64,000 nt of DNA from NCBI GenBank assembly GCA_018907035.1, contig JACCIC010000018.1:1342501-1406500 (forward strand). Direction: 5' to 3'. Below the pieces are notes generated by a model. It saw only the letters and a program-made list of their open reading frames with translations, did not search any database and had not been told where the DNA came from. The number at the start of each line of letters is the position of its first letter. Position 1 is the stretch's first letter. A program made the position numbers and the translations under genes. The DNA is from Sycobia sp. Sy_11. Lineage: Eukaryota; Arthropoda; Insecta; Hymenoptera; Epichrysomallidae. Shown piece after piece: positions 1-12,335 of this stretch.

Positions 1-508
1 TGTGGCTTTAACAATAGTGATTTATTAATTTAACTAAATACTAAAGACGTGATTAAATTAATTAAATTCTATAGCCATAAACAATAAAATGCCGATAAGT
101 AAACATATTTTTATTCGCTTGGGTCTAAAAAATGTTGTTTCAGTGTATATTACACAAAATTAAAATCGATTTATTTATAATTAAGTAAATTTTTTAGAAT
201 TATATTCAAAGCTGAGAAATGAACATTTAGGTATATAATAAATATCAATTTTAGAATCTAGCATTACAATCAATAACCATTACGTAAATTCAAATTTTTT
301 ACAAGAAGATCACGGTAAAATTTTGCCTATACGTATGGATTTTTACTCTCAAATTTACCTCGAGAGCAAGCCCGCAATTTCTCGTAATTAATTAAATCAA
401 AATAAAGTAAATTAATTAAAACAAAATTCATTTTTAATCTACTCGTTTGCTCCAATCGCAAGTCCGATATTCCGTGTGTTTAAGTTAACGTATCGGTGGT
501 CCAATTAA

Positions 509-564
509 TTAACGGAGACCTTGCATCCCCAGTCTGAACGTCGCGATCCCGTTTCGCGTCGTCG
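509..564 (-). CDS. Candidate terminal exon of a small secreted-peptide gene
   Basis: On the minus strand a good acceptor (TTTTGCAG) is followed by a locally GC-rich stretch. Entered in phase 1, as left by the candidate exon at 1452-1664, it reads 18 codons ending in TAA at 509-511. The predicted tail contains the string TFRLGMQGLR. The GC content stands out against AT-rich surroundings, as it does for the upstream candidate. There is no family match, and the pairing of the two exons is inference. It could equally be unrelated sequence. Confidence 0.2.
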
Positions 565-1190
565 CTGCAAAAGAAAATTCAACGAAAGTGGTATATTTCG
601 TGAATGTACGGTAATAATTTAATCAGTTAATTAGAAAATAAAATATATAGCGACCTGACGAATCAAGTTCGTAACTCGCTCGGTATTTATTTGTAAGTTA
701 TATTTATAGGGGCAAGTCGATCAGGAAACGTTTAACTTTTAGGAAATTGCTATTTTATTTGCTCTATCATAGAAGATGGGGAGATTTGTTTTAAGTTGTA
801 AAATTTTTTTTTATAACACCTTAGTATATCAAAGACGTCACCACGTTTATTTTATGATTAAATTGTATTTATTACGCCTAAATTTTAAATACATATATTT
901 TTCATCGATTCTTACCCCTCAAAAGTTAAAAGTTTTCTGGATTTTCTCCAATATCTGATACGAAAAGATTCCGAGTTCTTAAAATATCAAAGACTTATAC
1001 ATTTATTAAAATTGAGTAAAAATAAATTAACTTTCCATCGTTCCGATTAAAATCATAATAAACCTTTGGGAACCATCAGTGGACTTTATAAGAATATAAG
1101 AGTGCATATAATTCGGACTTTTTGCATCTCCCTCAACTGTCAAGTTATTTATTTCTATACAGTTTTTGATTTATTTAACGAAAATTAACC

Positions 1191-1193
<3 letters not shown>

Positions 1194-1232
<39 letters not shown>

Positions 1233-1352
1233 ATTGCATAAATAAAATGAAATTTAGTTGCTAAACGAGTAATCTGAATATTTGCTACATTTAATTTACT
1301 ACATATATAGTGAAAGATTCGGTGATTACTGTAAGAAAGATTTCATTGTTTC

Positions 1353-1428
<76 letters not shown>
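1194..1428. repeat. (TA)n and (TA)n-(GA)n microsatellites
   Basis: A pure TA tract occupies about 1194-1229. A compound tract of TA (about 1357-1386) and then GA (about 1388-1428) abuts the donor side of the GC-rich candidate exon. On the minus strand the GA part reads as a CT pyrimidine run inside the putative intron. Confidence 0.9.
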
Positions 1429-1431
<3 letters not shown>

Positions 1432-1451
1432 GAGCAAAAATCGGTTTTTAC

Positions 1452-1664
1452 CTTGGCCGCGGCCTCCCGGCGTCGTGTGCCGGTAGCCCGAGGTTTGCGC
1501 GTAAAGCGCGCGGGCCTCCTCCTCGGCGGGCATCGACGACACGTGATCGGACCTGCCGACCCTTGGCTGCTTCACAAGCCCGAGGATCCTCTGCGGCCTC
1601 GTGAACACCGACTCCGAGCGGCGGCCGATCCGCGGCGACGGGAACATCACGTTCCTGCCGCACA
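1452..1664 (-). CDS. Candidate internal exon with PRI-amide and PRV-amide motifs
   Basis: A 213-nt GC-rich open frame on the minus strand is bounded by an acceptor (GCGCACAG) and a donor (CCAAG|GTAAAA), both phase 1. It encodes about 70 residues, including NVMFPSPRIGRR followed by ILGLVKQPRVGRSD. Gly followed by Arg or Arg-Arg after PRI/PRV is the usual amidation and cleavage context of insect PRX-amide neuropeptides. GLVxxPRV-amide resembles CAPA/periviscerokinin peptides, and ETH and pyrokinins are relatives. No signal-peptide exon was found, so the gene is partial at best. GC-rich low-complexity coding by chance is the main alternative. Confidence 0.33.
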
Positions 1665-4464
1665 CTGTGCGCGCATGTACGTGTGAATGGAATTATGCAT
1701 ATGTGCGAATGAGGCGATTTTTTTTGTTTTTTTTTGTTTTTTAATAAATATGATTTATAAATAATTTAGGCTATGCGAGCAATATTTCGCGCAACAGGTG
1801 GGGGACTGCCCGTCTAAAATAAACATGGCAATATAAGAATATAAGTCAGAGCTATTTTCTTATACTTCGAACATATTGATGAAAATCAAATCCGATTTAA
1901 GCCAAATTTACGTGCGTGGTTATTGAACTGACCGAGTAGACATAATACGAAGAAACTATAATAGATTCGCCAGAATCTATATGTGAGTCGCATGTGGCCA
2001 ATTAAGAACCAAAGCTCGACTCTGGCATCGTGTCAAAATACATGAAGATGTATGTTATAAATTAAAATTAGAAAAATTAGAAAAATTTCCAAAGTTTCGC
2101 CTGTTAAGCAACGGGAAATTTTCTGGTCTCGAAATCTGTACATTTAAAATCGTCTAATCATCAATATTATACACCCCATAATAAGTGACAAGTGCTGTCG
2201 ATAAATCGATCGACCCCCTCCCCCCTCCTCCGCCCTGAAACAGGTTAACTTTAAATTTAAATCTCGACTTCTAAAATCTTCGATCTGAAAAAAATCAAAC
2301 GAGAGTGTATTTGTTAACGATAAATAGAACGAGAAATCTTTCAAGTTCGAATTGCTTTCTTCTTGTTTTCAATTACATCTTTTAATTGTCTAAATACAAT
2401 GTATAAGAACGCGAGTGTTGGCAACACAGATGCACATGCACGCACACACAAAATTTAAAATTTATTTGAAATAATTTTTATTCATAACGGCGAGATTGTT
2501 TGAAATTTACAACGGGAGAGAAACTCGAGAGAAATCAATAATCGACCGCGTATATAAATACAGTTGCTCATTTTTCGCGGATTTTCAAAAAAAATTCTCG
2601 GTTTTTTTCCCCGGAAAAAATTGGCGAATTTATGGGTCGAAGCCGCGCGACTCGTTTTGGAAGAAAGTTATGTCGTTTTTATGTTATGCATGGCTGGCCA
2701 CCGTTTGAGAAACCGCAAAAGCACTTCTCGCGCTTTGGGAAAACACTTCGATAGCGCGTATATTAACGAATTTGTACCCAATGCAGAAGTTTGAAGTTTG
2801 CGAGGGAACATTATGATTCAGAGCCAGTCCAATGAATATTCTTATTTTAATAATATTAATGATTCAATAATCTTATTTAATAATAGATATGAAATTTCTC
2901 GGGATACAATTTCAAAGCGTGCAAATTTCAGAAATTTAAAAATCTTTGTTCTCCATCAAGCATTCGGTAGACGTTTAACAAAAGTAAATTGAACATGCAG
3001 TGGTACGCGCGTGCATTGGGCAATACAAAATATAGTAAAATAACAACCAGATAATTAGGTTCCCAGAGCAAGAAATTCCGCACAAACTTTAATGAAAAAT
3101 CAACAGTTGATGGAAAGCCATTTTGCTTACCATGCAGAATTATTTGAGAGATTAAATTCACTGCTTTGATTTACGGATACAACAATAGATTTGTTGACAA
3201 TGCACAAAAAAAAGCTACCTGAAATATGTGTTACTTTATCATCTAGATTTGGTACCGACGAAATTGAGTTAATAAATATATTAATTAAATTGCGTCCGTA
3301 AAGTGGGTGAAGTGGAGTAGAAGCAACTCGAGGCTTTTGACGAAGCAAAAATACATAGATTCGGTAAATTTGGTAACGAGGGCAGTCAGCTTATCCTTTG
3401 CTAACATAGCGTATTTCTGATTTTTTTTTTAATTATTCAAAACAGTTTGTATATTTGAGATTATACGAGGGTAATTGTCATTATAATTATATTATTTTAT
3501 CAATACTGTATAAGGCCGATAAAAATATTTTTTATTAGTTTATATATATTTATTTACTAAAGAAAAAAGAAATCCTAAAAAGCGCCTTTTTGCTTCTAAG
3601 GATGATGAATCTATTCCTTCAAAAAATAGAAGGCTCTATTGAATGAAATTAATTTAAAAACGTAATACACCCTATAAATTTCACAGTTGCAATCCAACTG
3701 CCATATAAATGAATAATATGACGTATGAAAATTTTACAATCTCTTTTTGCCTTTGCAGAGAATAAAAGTTACAATCGAGAATTCCAAGTTCTCGAAAAGT
3801 TTTGAGCGTCATATATAGTGCAAATGAAATTTGGGTATTTTATTCTGTCCCGCGAGAAATTATATTCATCGTATGCGGGATTCGAACCAATTCGGCGATT
3901 CGAAGATTTTTATTCTTCTTTGTGTAAATGTCGAAAAATACCATTTCTTATATGCATGTCACAAATTAACGATGGAACGTTCCAAGAGAATAGATATTTA
4001 ATAGAGTTACGTTTATATGTACAGAAAAAAATCTGTTTCGCACCTTCTTCCCAATAAATATAAATAACAACTACACATTTATGGATGAAGATTAAAAGGT
4101 GTAATTTTATCGCGCGACCAAATTATACGGACAGCATATTAAATAAGCTCGGGTACTTACACACACCCACGCAAACACACACACACACACAGACACACCC
4201 ACACTACCAGAAATGTAACGCGCTGGCTGGCGTATTATTAGTCGTTGATGTATCAATAAAATTTAGTTGACCGCATAATTTCATTAACAGTCGGCCCGCC
4301 ATCGCGTACCATATACGAACTCAATAACATATGCAATTACTTCCGACTGCGTTATATATTACGACTTCCTTCCCCGTTTCACGCGCATGACGCGCATAGC
4401 AAATACGTTTACATTAAGCACGCGACTATCCGACTATGTAAGTTCACGAAGCTCCCGTTGACCC

Positions 4465-4466
<2 letters not shown>

Positions 4467-4499
<33 letters not shown>
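4467..4499. repeat. (TA)n microsatellite
   Basis: An uninterrupted TA dinucleotide run in intergenic DNA. A CA-rich tract (about 4157-4204) lies 0.3 kb upstream. Confidence 0.9.
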
Positions 4500-4502
<3 letters not shown>

Positions 4503-5600
4503 AACTGCATTTTCGGCGAATTTTACACCTTTCCACACATTGGATCCTGATGATGCTTTGCAAAATAACGGCTCGTCTTGTCCACTGCGTCTTTTACATA
4601 CATAGTAATATAAAGTAGGCAAACATTAATTCCATTCCCACAGGAACAATGCAGATGCAATTATAGATTATATTCGTTTACTACAAAATTTTTTTTACTG
4701 AAAGATTGTCACTATTAAACGACCATATGCGTATATTATTATAATTGAAATGCATCCGGGATTTGTAGATTAAGTAAATTTTTTTGATATTCGATGTTCT
4801 TTTTGAAGAAAAAAGTCGGTTTTAAAGGCCAGCAATTTAGCCGTAAATTGCTTATCGAACAAAAAATTTTAATTTTATTAACAATTTTTACGTAATTCGG
4901 TGCAAAATGTATTTTCTGGAACTAATGTCAAAAGTTAGAATTTATCCAGGCGACCATCGTGTTGGCAAATCAATTTAAAAAATCCTGATGAAAGTGAGAA
5001 AAACGAGTTTAAGTATTGCATTTTAATAAAGCCTATGGATGAAGGTCAGTCCAAGACGATATCAGTGGAATTTATTTCCGGCATAAATCCAACTGCATAT
5101 AATTTGTTGCAATATTGAAGTGCTAATTAGACCAAGAAAAATATACTTAGCTTCGTAAAAAATTGTAGATTTTTGTGATATCCTAAAAGCACATATAATT
5201 GATATAAGAAAAATAGGTCCAATTGTATAAAGACAATTTCTATTAATTATGAAAACAAAAGGGTGAAAATTTTTTAAAGGTTTCCACAGTATCAATTACA
5301 GACGTGGTTATAAAGCTTATGACTGTAACTACATACATACGATGAATCATGACTAGAATGTTGTATTGTAATATTCATATGCTCGCTTATATTATTATAT
5401 GTTTAAACAATAATATATTATATTCTACGTATAAGACTAAGACAATGCAAAAAAGTTCTTAGGGCAAACATTTTTATGTACCAGGTAATTTTTTAGAATT
5501 TTTATAAATATTTGTAATATATAAGAGAATTTTTGGTAGATAAAAGAAAAAATTTTCTCATTTGAAAGCCCCACTTACTGTTATATATATATAATTATAT

Positions 5601-5818
5601 AAAATAATTATATATGTATCTTTAAATATATATAAATACAAATAAATAAATAAATAAATAAGTAAATAAATAAATAAATAAATAAGTAATAATAAATAAG
5701 TAAATAAATAATAATAATATATATATATATATATTATTTATTTATTTATTTATTTATTTACTTATTTATTTATTTATTTGTATTTATATATATTTAAAGA
5801 TACATATATAATTATTTT
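5601..5818. repeat. Long inverted repeat of TAAA/TTTA-rich arms
   Basis: The left arm begins AAAATAATTATATATGTATC at 5601. The right arm ends with its exact reverse complement at 5818. The next bases of both arms (TTTAAATATATATAAATACA, then AAATAAATA runs with a GTAAATAA interruption) also match, giving arms of roughly 90 bp around a TA-rich centre. The DNA could fold into a long hairpin or cruciform. It may be a foldback element or an expansion of a simple repeat. Confidence 0.8.
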
Positions 5819-7611
5819 GCTTTCTTCTAATAAAATATGAGATAGGAAAATTTTAAACCTGAATGTAGATCTCCTCTGCGGCAGCCAATTTCATTTGGAA
5901 TTTCTATGGTGAATCGTTTGGGTTGTTCAGCAGCAACTATAGCTTAAAAATATTTTCAAAGGCTCATTACTTTTCGTCTTTTACATATAGATCGCCGATC
6001 TTTCAGAATAAGCGATATTATTTACGTGAGTGCAAACAAGGAGAGGCTATCAAATATATGATCAAGATGAGTCTACAAATTTTTAGATGTAAATGATCTT
6101 CCGTTCCAAAATACAATAATTACTGAAAAATATTTTAAGCAAAAAAAGTCTATAAATTCATTTTTGTCCCCAAATGTTTTGTTTAATCTTAACATTAGTT
6201 ATATAATTGTCAATTGACGTTCAACTAATTTTACACGCATTTATAGTATATATAGACTATCACCGGTTAACTCGTGTAAAGTTAACTAAATTAACATTGG
6301 GAAAAACTAAGCAGTAACATTTTACGATCATCGATCCATTTTGAAACGTTTTCATTCGAAAAATTCCTCAGACTAGAGTACACAAAATTTAATTAAACGA
6401 ATTGGGAAGTATTATTAAATGTAAGTAAAAAATATCATTTTTTGGCAGAGTTAGCAAGCTAAATTTGGACGGAATTCGTCATCTACATCTAATAGCCTCT
6501 CTTTGCGAGATAAAAAACTGAAATAGAATAAATAGCATTCAGCTCGTGGATTTCACTAAGTAATATATATATATATATAGTTATAGGCATGTTCATATTC
6601 TAAAATGGATAGAAATATTATTTATCAATGTATCTATATTTTAACTTTTCAAATTAATTGTCACGATGTTTTCAACAATCAACAAAATTAAAATACAAAT
6701 TTATAGATAAGAAATCTAATATTTTTCCATATTTTTTATTTTTTTCTCGTATTTATTTACAAAATATTTTTTCAGACACATTGCTTTAATTTTTATGTAA
6801 TATAGAAAATGCATCAAGAAAATAATTGACAAAAAACGTACGTAAAATTGAACACCTTTTCAATAGTAAATTCTGAACTTAATATTATAGCAACTAATAA
6901 ATTACAAAGACTTATTAAATAAAAACTATAATTTTATAGAAGCAGTTATAATAAAAGGCTACACTTATTACATGGAATTTTTTTAACTTAATAAACCGTC
7001 ATTGCTGTGTAAAAATTGATATGTCTATAATATTTCTTAGTATAGAATAGATTTAAAATAATTAATATAAAAAAAAGACAAAATATGAAATAATAAATCA
7101 ATTTTTGTTATGAATCCTTATTAATATAATAATAAATATAATGTAATAAGTGAAATGAACAATTACAATTATTACGAAAAACAAGTACAAAAATACAAAA
7201 ATACTTACAGTTTAAATGTACGTAAAAAACCGAAATCAATAAGCAGAAAATCGAAGAATTCATGGTTATTCGGCTGTTGTTGAAGCTTGAAGTCCCAGTA
7301 ACAGACTATGTTCTCAAATTTGCTCTTTACATTTTATATACCCCGAAGACGATTTCTTATAGGATAACCCCAGGGGTTTGGCTTAATTATCATTTTCTGA
7401 ACCCCTGCCTGGACTGAATTCTAATCATAGTCATTCAATTAAGGCAATAACGTATAAACTGGCAGATGAATAAGAAGGATAGGTTCAAAAATAAGTAAAT
7501 ATTTCGTTTTAGTTATTTACTAGAAGATTTTGGTGAAGCTTCTTTTTATTAAATTACTGCAAAAGTTTTAAACTATAATTATAATAGAGAATTTGTATGA
7601 ACTCAATTATT

Positions 7612-7660
7612 TTATATGTGTGTGTGTGTGAGCGCGCGCACACAGAAACACAGACACACT
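7612..7660. repeat. (TG)n/(GC)n/(CA)n compound microsatellite
   Basis: A TG run passes into GCGCGC and then CACAGA units, so it is partly self-complementary and prone to alternate purine-pyrimidine structure. It lies about 400 bp downstream of the WDR18 stop codon. Confidence 0.8.
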
Positions 7661-8051
7661 TTACATATAAATGTTTTCTTTCCCGTACGAAATTACTAGG
7701 CCTAATGCAATTTCATTTGCATACTACTATTATAGAAATTTGAAGGCGGATTTTGAATTTACATGGGCAATCGTAATGTCTATAATGATTAATTTCAATC
7801 AATTTAACAGCTAATTTATATGTGCATAAGAAAGTAGTAATTTAAAACATATAAACTATTATAATTGATATATTTATAACTTTCCAGATATTACTCATCA
7901 TATAAAATTATTACCTTATTTTCAATTTATGTAATAATTTATATTTACAATATTTACAATAATAAATCATATATATATATGTATATACAAGTCTGTAACA
8001 AAAAAATATTTAATAAAACTCAGTTTTGGATAAAACTGCATATTTCTAAAA

Positions 8052-9335
8052 TTATGATTCATCAGTAGTATTTTTTTTGTCAAGAATAGTTTTTACACTG
8101 TATTGGTATAACTCGGCATTAATTTTTTTAAGCTTCTTGATTTCTTTAAGAGCCTTTTCATATTTTTCTTTAAAATTAGTTGAATCTTCTGTTTTTTTAG
8201 TCGATTGAAAAATTTCATTTGGCATTTCATCTTCCTCTTCAATTAACCATGAATCATCTTCTTCGTTATTCCAAATTTCAATAACTGTATTTTTATTGAT
8301 TGGATTAGAAACTGATTGCAAAGGCTTAAACTGCAAGCTTGGTTTCAAATCCTGTATTGTAAAATTTTCATATGCTGAAGCAAAAAATGCTGAAATAATT
8401 GGTGCTTTGTGTTTCAGTGTAAGAATTATTTGACAGCTTGGAATATCCCATAAGTAAACCATTCCATCTGTTGATCCAGTCAATAATGTCATACAATCAA
8501 TAGAAACTGAGAGTGTAGTAATGCTGCTTTCATGCCCTTTATAAACTACAGCTTTATCGTTCTCACTTAAGGAAACGTGATGTTCTATACCCCTGGGAGG
8601 ATCTCTTAAATTACATTTTATTACTATACCAGTAGATGATCCAACAAAAAGATCATTTTCAAGAATATCCATGCATACTGATATTAGAGGAATATCAAAT
8701 ATCAAAGTTAAAAGTAATAAATCTGCATGTACATCATATATTCTTGCAGATCTATCCAATGACACAGAACACAATCGACCAAATCCTCCAACTTTTCCAA
8801 AATATAGATCTTTCACCGGTAGTGAATGATGGGAAAATGCACTTATTGGTTTGGCCTCTTTTTCATTTGCAATTTGACTTAAAGACCAAACAAATATTAA
8901 ACCATCCTCACCCCCACTTGCTAAACAAGATCCATCCTTGTTAAATATTAAACAAGTTATAGTTTGATAATGTCTAGCAAAAGAACTCATCAACTGTCCA
9001 TTACAAGTTTGCCATACATAAATTTTTTCGCTTACTGCTGCAGCAAGAAATGAGCCAGATGGTGTGCAAGCTAATGCAGTAACTTTACCAGGTGTACGTA
9101 GTCTCAAATTTGAAACTGGTGTTTGACTATTTAAAGGCCATAAATAAAGAATTGGTTTTGTAGCATCTGAACCAATAATATATGAATCGCTGACTAACTG
9201 CAAAGAATGATGACCTAAAGCACTAGCATGTTTATACGTCGAGAGAAGAGATCCTGTCTGTGGATCCCATGTGGCAGCACTCCAATTTTCACTGGAAGTA
9301 TCAGAAGTTACAACCACTTCATAGGGACATCTCAT
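8052..9335 (-). CDS. WDR18: WD repeat-containing protein 18 (Ipi3 homologue)
   Basis: The gene is intronless and encodes 427 aa starting MRCPYEVVVTSD. I use the ATG at 9335; the two codons before it are TTG AAA, so a longer start is not supported. The protein has about six WD-type repeats between residues about 10 and 310, including GKVTALACTPSGSFLAAAVS, TCLIFNKDGSCLASGGEDGL and STDGMVYLWD. An acidic segment (about 350-370) and a C-terminal Lys/Glu-rich coiled coil (about 385-420) follow. WDR18/Ipi3 belongs to the rixosome/PELP1-TEX10-WDR18 complex used in nuclear 60S ribosome maturation and heterochromatin silencing. The trailing coiled coil and the length fit WDR18 well. The lack of introns is notable among its multi-exon neighbours. 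Confidence 0.9.
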   Translation of the reverse strand: MRCPYEVVVTSDTSSENWSAATWDPQTGSLLSTYKHASALGHHSLQLVSDSYIIGSDATKPILYLWPLNSQTPVSNLRLRTPGKVTALACTPSGSFLAAAVSEKIYVWQTCNGQLMSSFARHYQTITCLIFNKDGSCLASGGEDGLIFVWSLSQIANEKEAKPISAFSHHSLPVKDLYFGKVGGFGRLCSVSLDRSARIYDVHADLLLLTLIFDIPLISVCMDILENDLFVGSSTGIVIKCNLRDPPRGIEHHVSLSENDKAVVYKGHESSITTLSVSIDCMTLLTGSTDGMVYLWDIPSCQIILTLKHKAPIISAFFASAYENFTIQDLKPSLQFKPLQSVSNPINKNTVIEIWNNEEDDSWLIEEEDEMPNEIFQSTKKTEDSTNFKEKYEKALKEIKKLKKINAELYQYSVKTILDKKNTTDES

Positions 9336-10264
9336 TTTCAAATATTTTTATCCTGAAAATTAATAACATATTAACACACATTATAATTTTTATTATAAAT
9401 ATTAGTTTTATACATATACTATTATTTTATTTTTATTACCTTATTTTTATTGAAAATAAAAATGAATTCTATATATGTAAAAAATAATATTTCTGTATTT
9501 TTTACAATATAAATCTTTAATGTTTCAAAGTGAAATATTTTTAAAAAATGGCTTTGCTACACAACCACTGATTAAACTAAATTTAAAAATTTAGTCTATG
9601 GCATTATTCATAAAAAAGTACAAAGTTTAAAAATATATTTATTAAGCTTTCTACTATCAACATGAACTGAATTTTTCTTCCTATTTCTCTAATATCTTCA
9701 AAATACTATTGAGTTTAGATGATGAAGGTTAGTTTATAGCGTGGTTTATAGGTTAAGTTTACCACAAACACATGTGCGGCGTGCAAGGCAAAGCGCAAGC
9801 GCAACCGCGCGCAACATGTTGATCCCTATATAGCTATTGTAAAAGCTACTGTATAAGCTGTATAAGTAGGTATAAGCTGGTATAAGCAAGTTTCCTATAC
9901 TAGGCACATAACGGGCCCTGCTCCTTGACGACTGTGATATCTGATATGGCTCCTAGCATGCTCCTGATAAATACAGTCCTGGACTTAGTGTTTGGGGAGA
10001 GGGGTAGGTATTTGTATTTACCACGGTATTTACGATATTCACAATTTAATGAAATCCTATTATTCCAATTTCAAATTTTAACAATAATAAAAGCTGTAAA
10101 TCAATAATAAAAATTTCAAAATTATATATCGAATATATTTTAGTAAAATATATTTATGAAATAATTTTATTTTATCAAAAAATTCTTTTCATAAATATAC
10201 AAAAATTGTATTTTAATAGATACTTAAAATATACTTTAATTCATATTTAATTAATTTTATTATT

Positions 10265-10350
10265 TATTTAATATCAGACTAAAAATATTTTTATTGGTCT
10301 TACAGTATTTTATATAAACTTAATTATATAATATATAATGGCAGTCAGGC
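10265..10350 (-). mobile_element. Partial copy of the Penelope-tail repeat
   Basis: Read on the minus strand, this AT-rich stretch contains TACTGTAAGACCAATAAAAA and a nearby GACTGCCATTATA. These match in order the distal part of the fuller repeat at 21676-21960 (GACTGTCATAA, then GGACTGTAAAATCAATAGAA). It is strongly diverged. Confidence 0.45.
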
Positions 10351-12247
10351 CGACTTAGCTTTTAATTATTATTACCTCTATAGAATCTGAAATAGAATAT
10401 TTGGTATATAAAATTAAAATTAATGTTATTAAAAGGGGCAAACTGATATTCCACGTACTGTAAATTTTAATTATTTAAATTGTGAAAATAATAAATTAAC
10501 AATATACGTCATAGTTATATAAATGTATGGACTCCTACACATTCATAAAAAACAATTGAGATATAGAGTAATAATGTCAACCACTAATTTTCCAAAATAA
10601 GCTAGATTTTTAGTCAATAAGATAATTAGTAGATAAATTATTATATATTGTAAGTACATCAATTTTGGAGTTTTTATAATATAAAAAACGTAGTAGTATT
10701 CCTAATTTTATTCTTTTGATAATATATTGTTATAAAATTTTTATAAAATATTTAGACCCAAATTTCAAGAGGAAAGATATAAACTAAAAAATATTTAATA
10801 ATATTTAAGAAAATTTTTAATGAAAAGTATTTATTTATTTATTTATAAAGCGAGCTACTAAAATTAACTTCCAAACCAGTTGTATATACCTATCCCCTTC
10901 CTCGCTTGCAATAATATCCCCGGATAAAAATAGTGTATTGTGACACGAGGAAACAAAATGTAGGTGTTTTAACAAAATCGTATTTACTCCAGTGTGGCAA
11001 ATTACTATTTTTCCTACGAATAAGAGCATGTTCTCTTCTTCGTAAGCGTGCAAACAAGCGTTGATGTACAAAAAATCGGAAATTATGGACTGGAAATGTG
11101 TAAAATTATTGTTGCTGTGTAGTTATTTATATGCCTGTAGAGAGCAGGAATATAGACATAGGTGAGGAATATATATATATATATAATCCAGAGCAGCTCC
11201 GGCGCGCACTCGCTCCAAAATAAGTTGCCCCATCATGCATAATATAATCAGTATAACGTAGGCACGAAAAATTGAGATTCTCTTCACGGAAAATTGAGAC
11301 TCACTTTTTCGTTCATTCAATTTTAATCGCGAGGAAAACAGTAAAATTCTGCTTTCCAGTAGTATTTGGCGACTTGAGTCTGGGAAAATAAGATTTTTCT
11401 TATATATTTGGATCCTATGTTAATCCGGCTTGAAATTCCTATATCTCGTATCTTATTCGCAGTAGGATACAGTACATATGGTTTTAGCAAATAATAGACA
11501 GCATTTAATCTTTTACACCAGCAGACACATTTTTCTGAAAATATATGTCATAAATTGAACTGTCCTTTACGCTGGACCACCGCAGTCCGGTAAGGCTAGA
11601 CCTCATCCATATAGCAGTCTAGCAATTTGAGATTGTTCAAAAAATAAAAAAAACTAATGCACTTCTCTTAAATAGCACTTTTCAAATATATCAGTAATTT
11701 TAATAAAAAATTGAAAGTTATACGTTTATAATACACAGATTTGAAACATCGATATCTCTTAAACAAGTGGGAATTTTGTTCTGAAAAAAACTGCGCCTTA
11801 TTTATATCAATTAGACCTAAATACACCTATTTGCAAAATTGTATGCTAATTAGTAGCTATTAGAAACAGAGGAGGAGCTGGTAGAAGCGCTGCTGGGAAT
11901 CCCTTCTCACCCCTAATCTGAATCAGTAGCGGTGGGGTCGTTGGGTTATAAAATAATTGGTCTTAGAGCTGAACGCATTATAAAATCAATAAATGTCTAT
12001 GCAGTTACAGCGAATTTTTTAATACTTCAGTGCGTAACAGTCCTTTCTTTAATAGAATTTTTCATTGATGTCTGACTATTTGTATCTTGCTTTTTTTTAT
12101 AGTAAATTTGGAAAAGCATGAGGTTCCCTAGCATCGGAGGCCTAGTATACTTCAGCACCACCAAAACCCCCGCCCCTTGATTTGGCACTGTGAGTTGTTT
12201 TCTTACATTTCAGATTTCACCGCAGGATTCGCCGGTAATTATAAATA

Positions 12248-12335
12248 AGGACAGTCTGATTACCAATATGAGTATATTCCGATATATTTGTTTCTTACAA
12301 GACTGTAAAACAGATAGAAATATTTATTAACTTTA
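12248..12335 (+). mobile_element. Partial copy of the Penelope-tail repeat
   Basis: It contains AGGACAGTCTGATTA and, about 45 bp later, GACTGTAAAACAGATAGAAA followed by TATTTATTAACTTTA. The order and spacing correspond to the distal half of the copy at 21676-21960. The following AT-rich flank is also loosely similar. Confidence 0.5.

Larger units (their letters stand above)
1..8051. other. Mostly non-coding AT-rich intergenic stretch
   Basis: Apart from the separately listed GC-rich exon candidates (509-564, 1452-1664), microsatellites and the 5.6-5.8 kb palindrome, I see no supported gene. Open frames here are short, lack recognisable domains, and several run through TA or GA repeats. A degenerate stretch at about 3040-3310 (plus) has a few dozen open codons broken by stops and may be a decayed transposon. 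I could not assign it to a family. Confidence 0.6.

Noticed and set aside
3878..3892. GGGATTCGAACC, a tRNA T-loop-like string
   Set aside because: The flanking bases cannot form a T stem on either strand and no acceptor, D or anticodon arms were found, so it is a chance match.
8636..8944. 102-codon plus-strand frame opposite WDR18
   Set aside because: It is antisense to conserved WD repeats and has no family resemblance.
9333..9341. Start of WDR18 two codons upstream
   Set aside because: The codon at 9341-9339 is TTG; the first ATG is at 9335 and gives the expected N-terminus.
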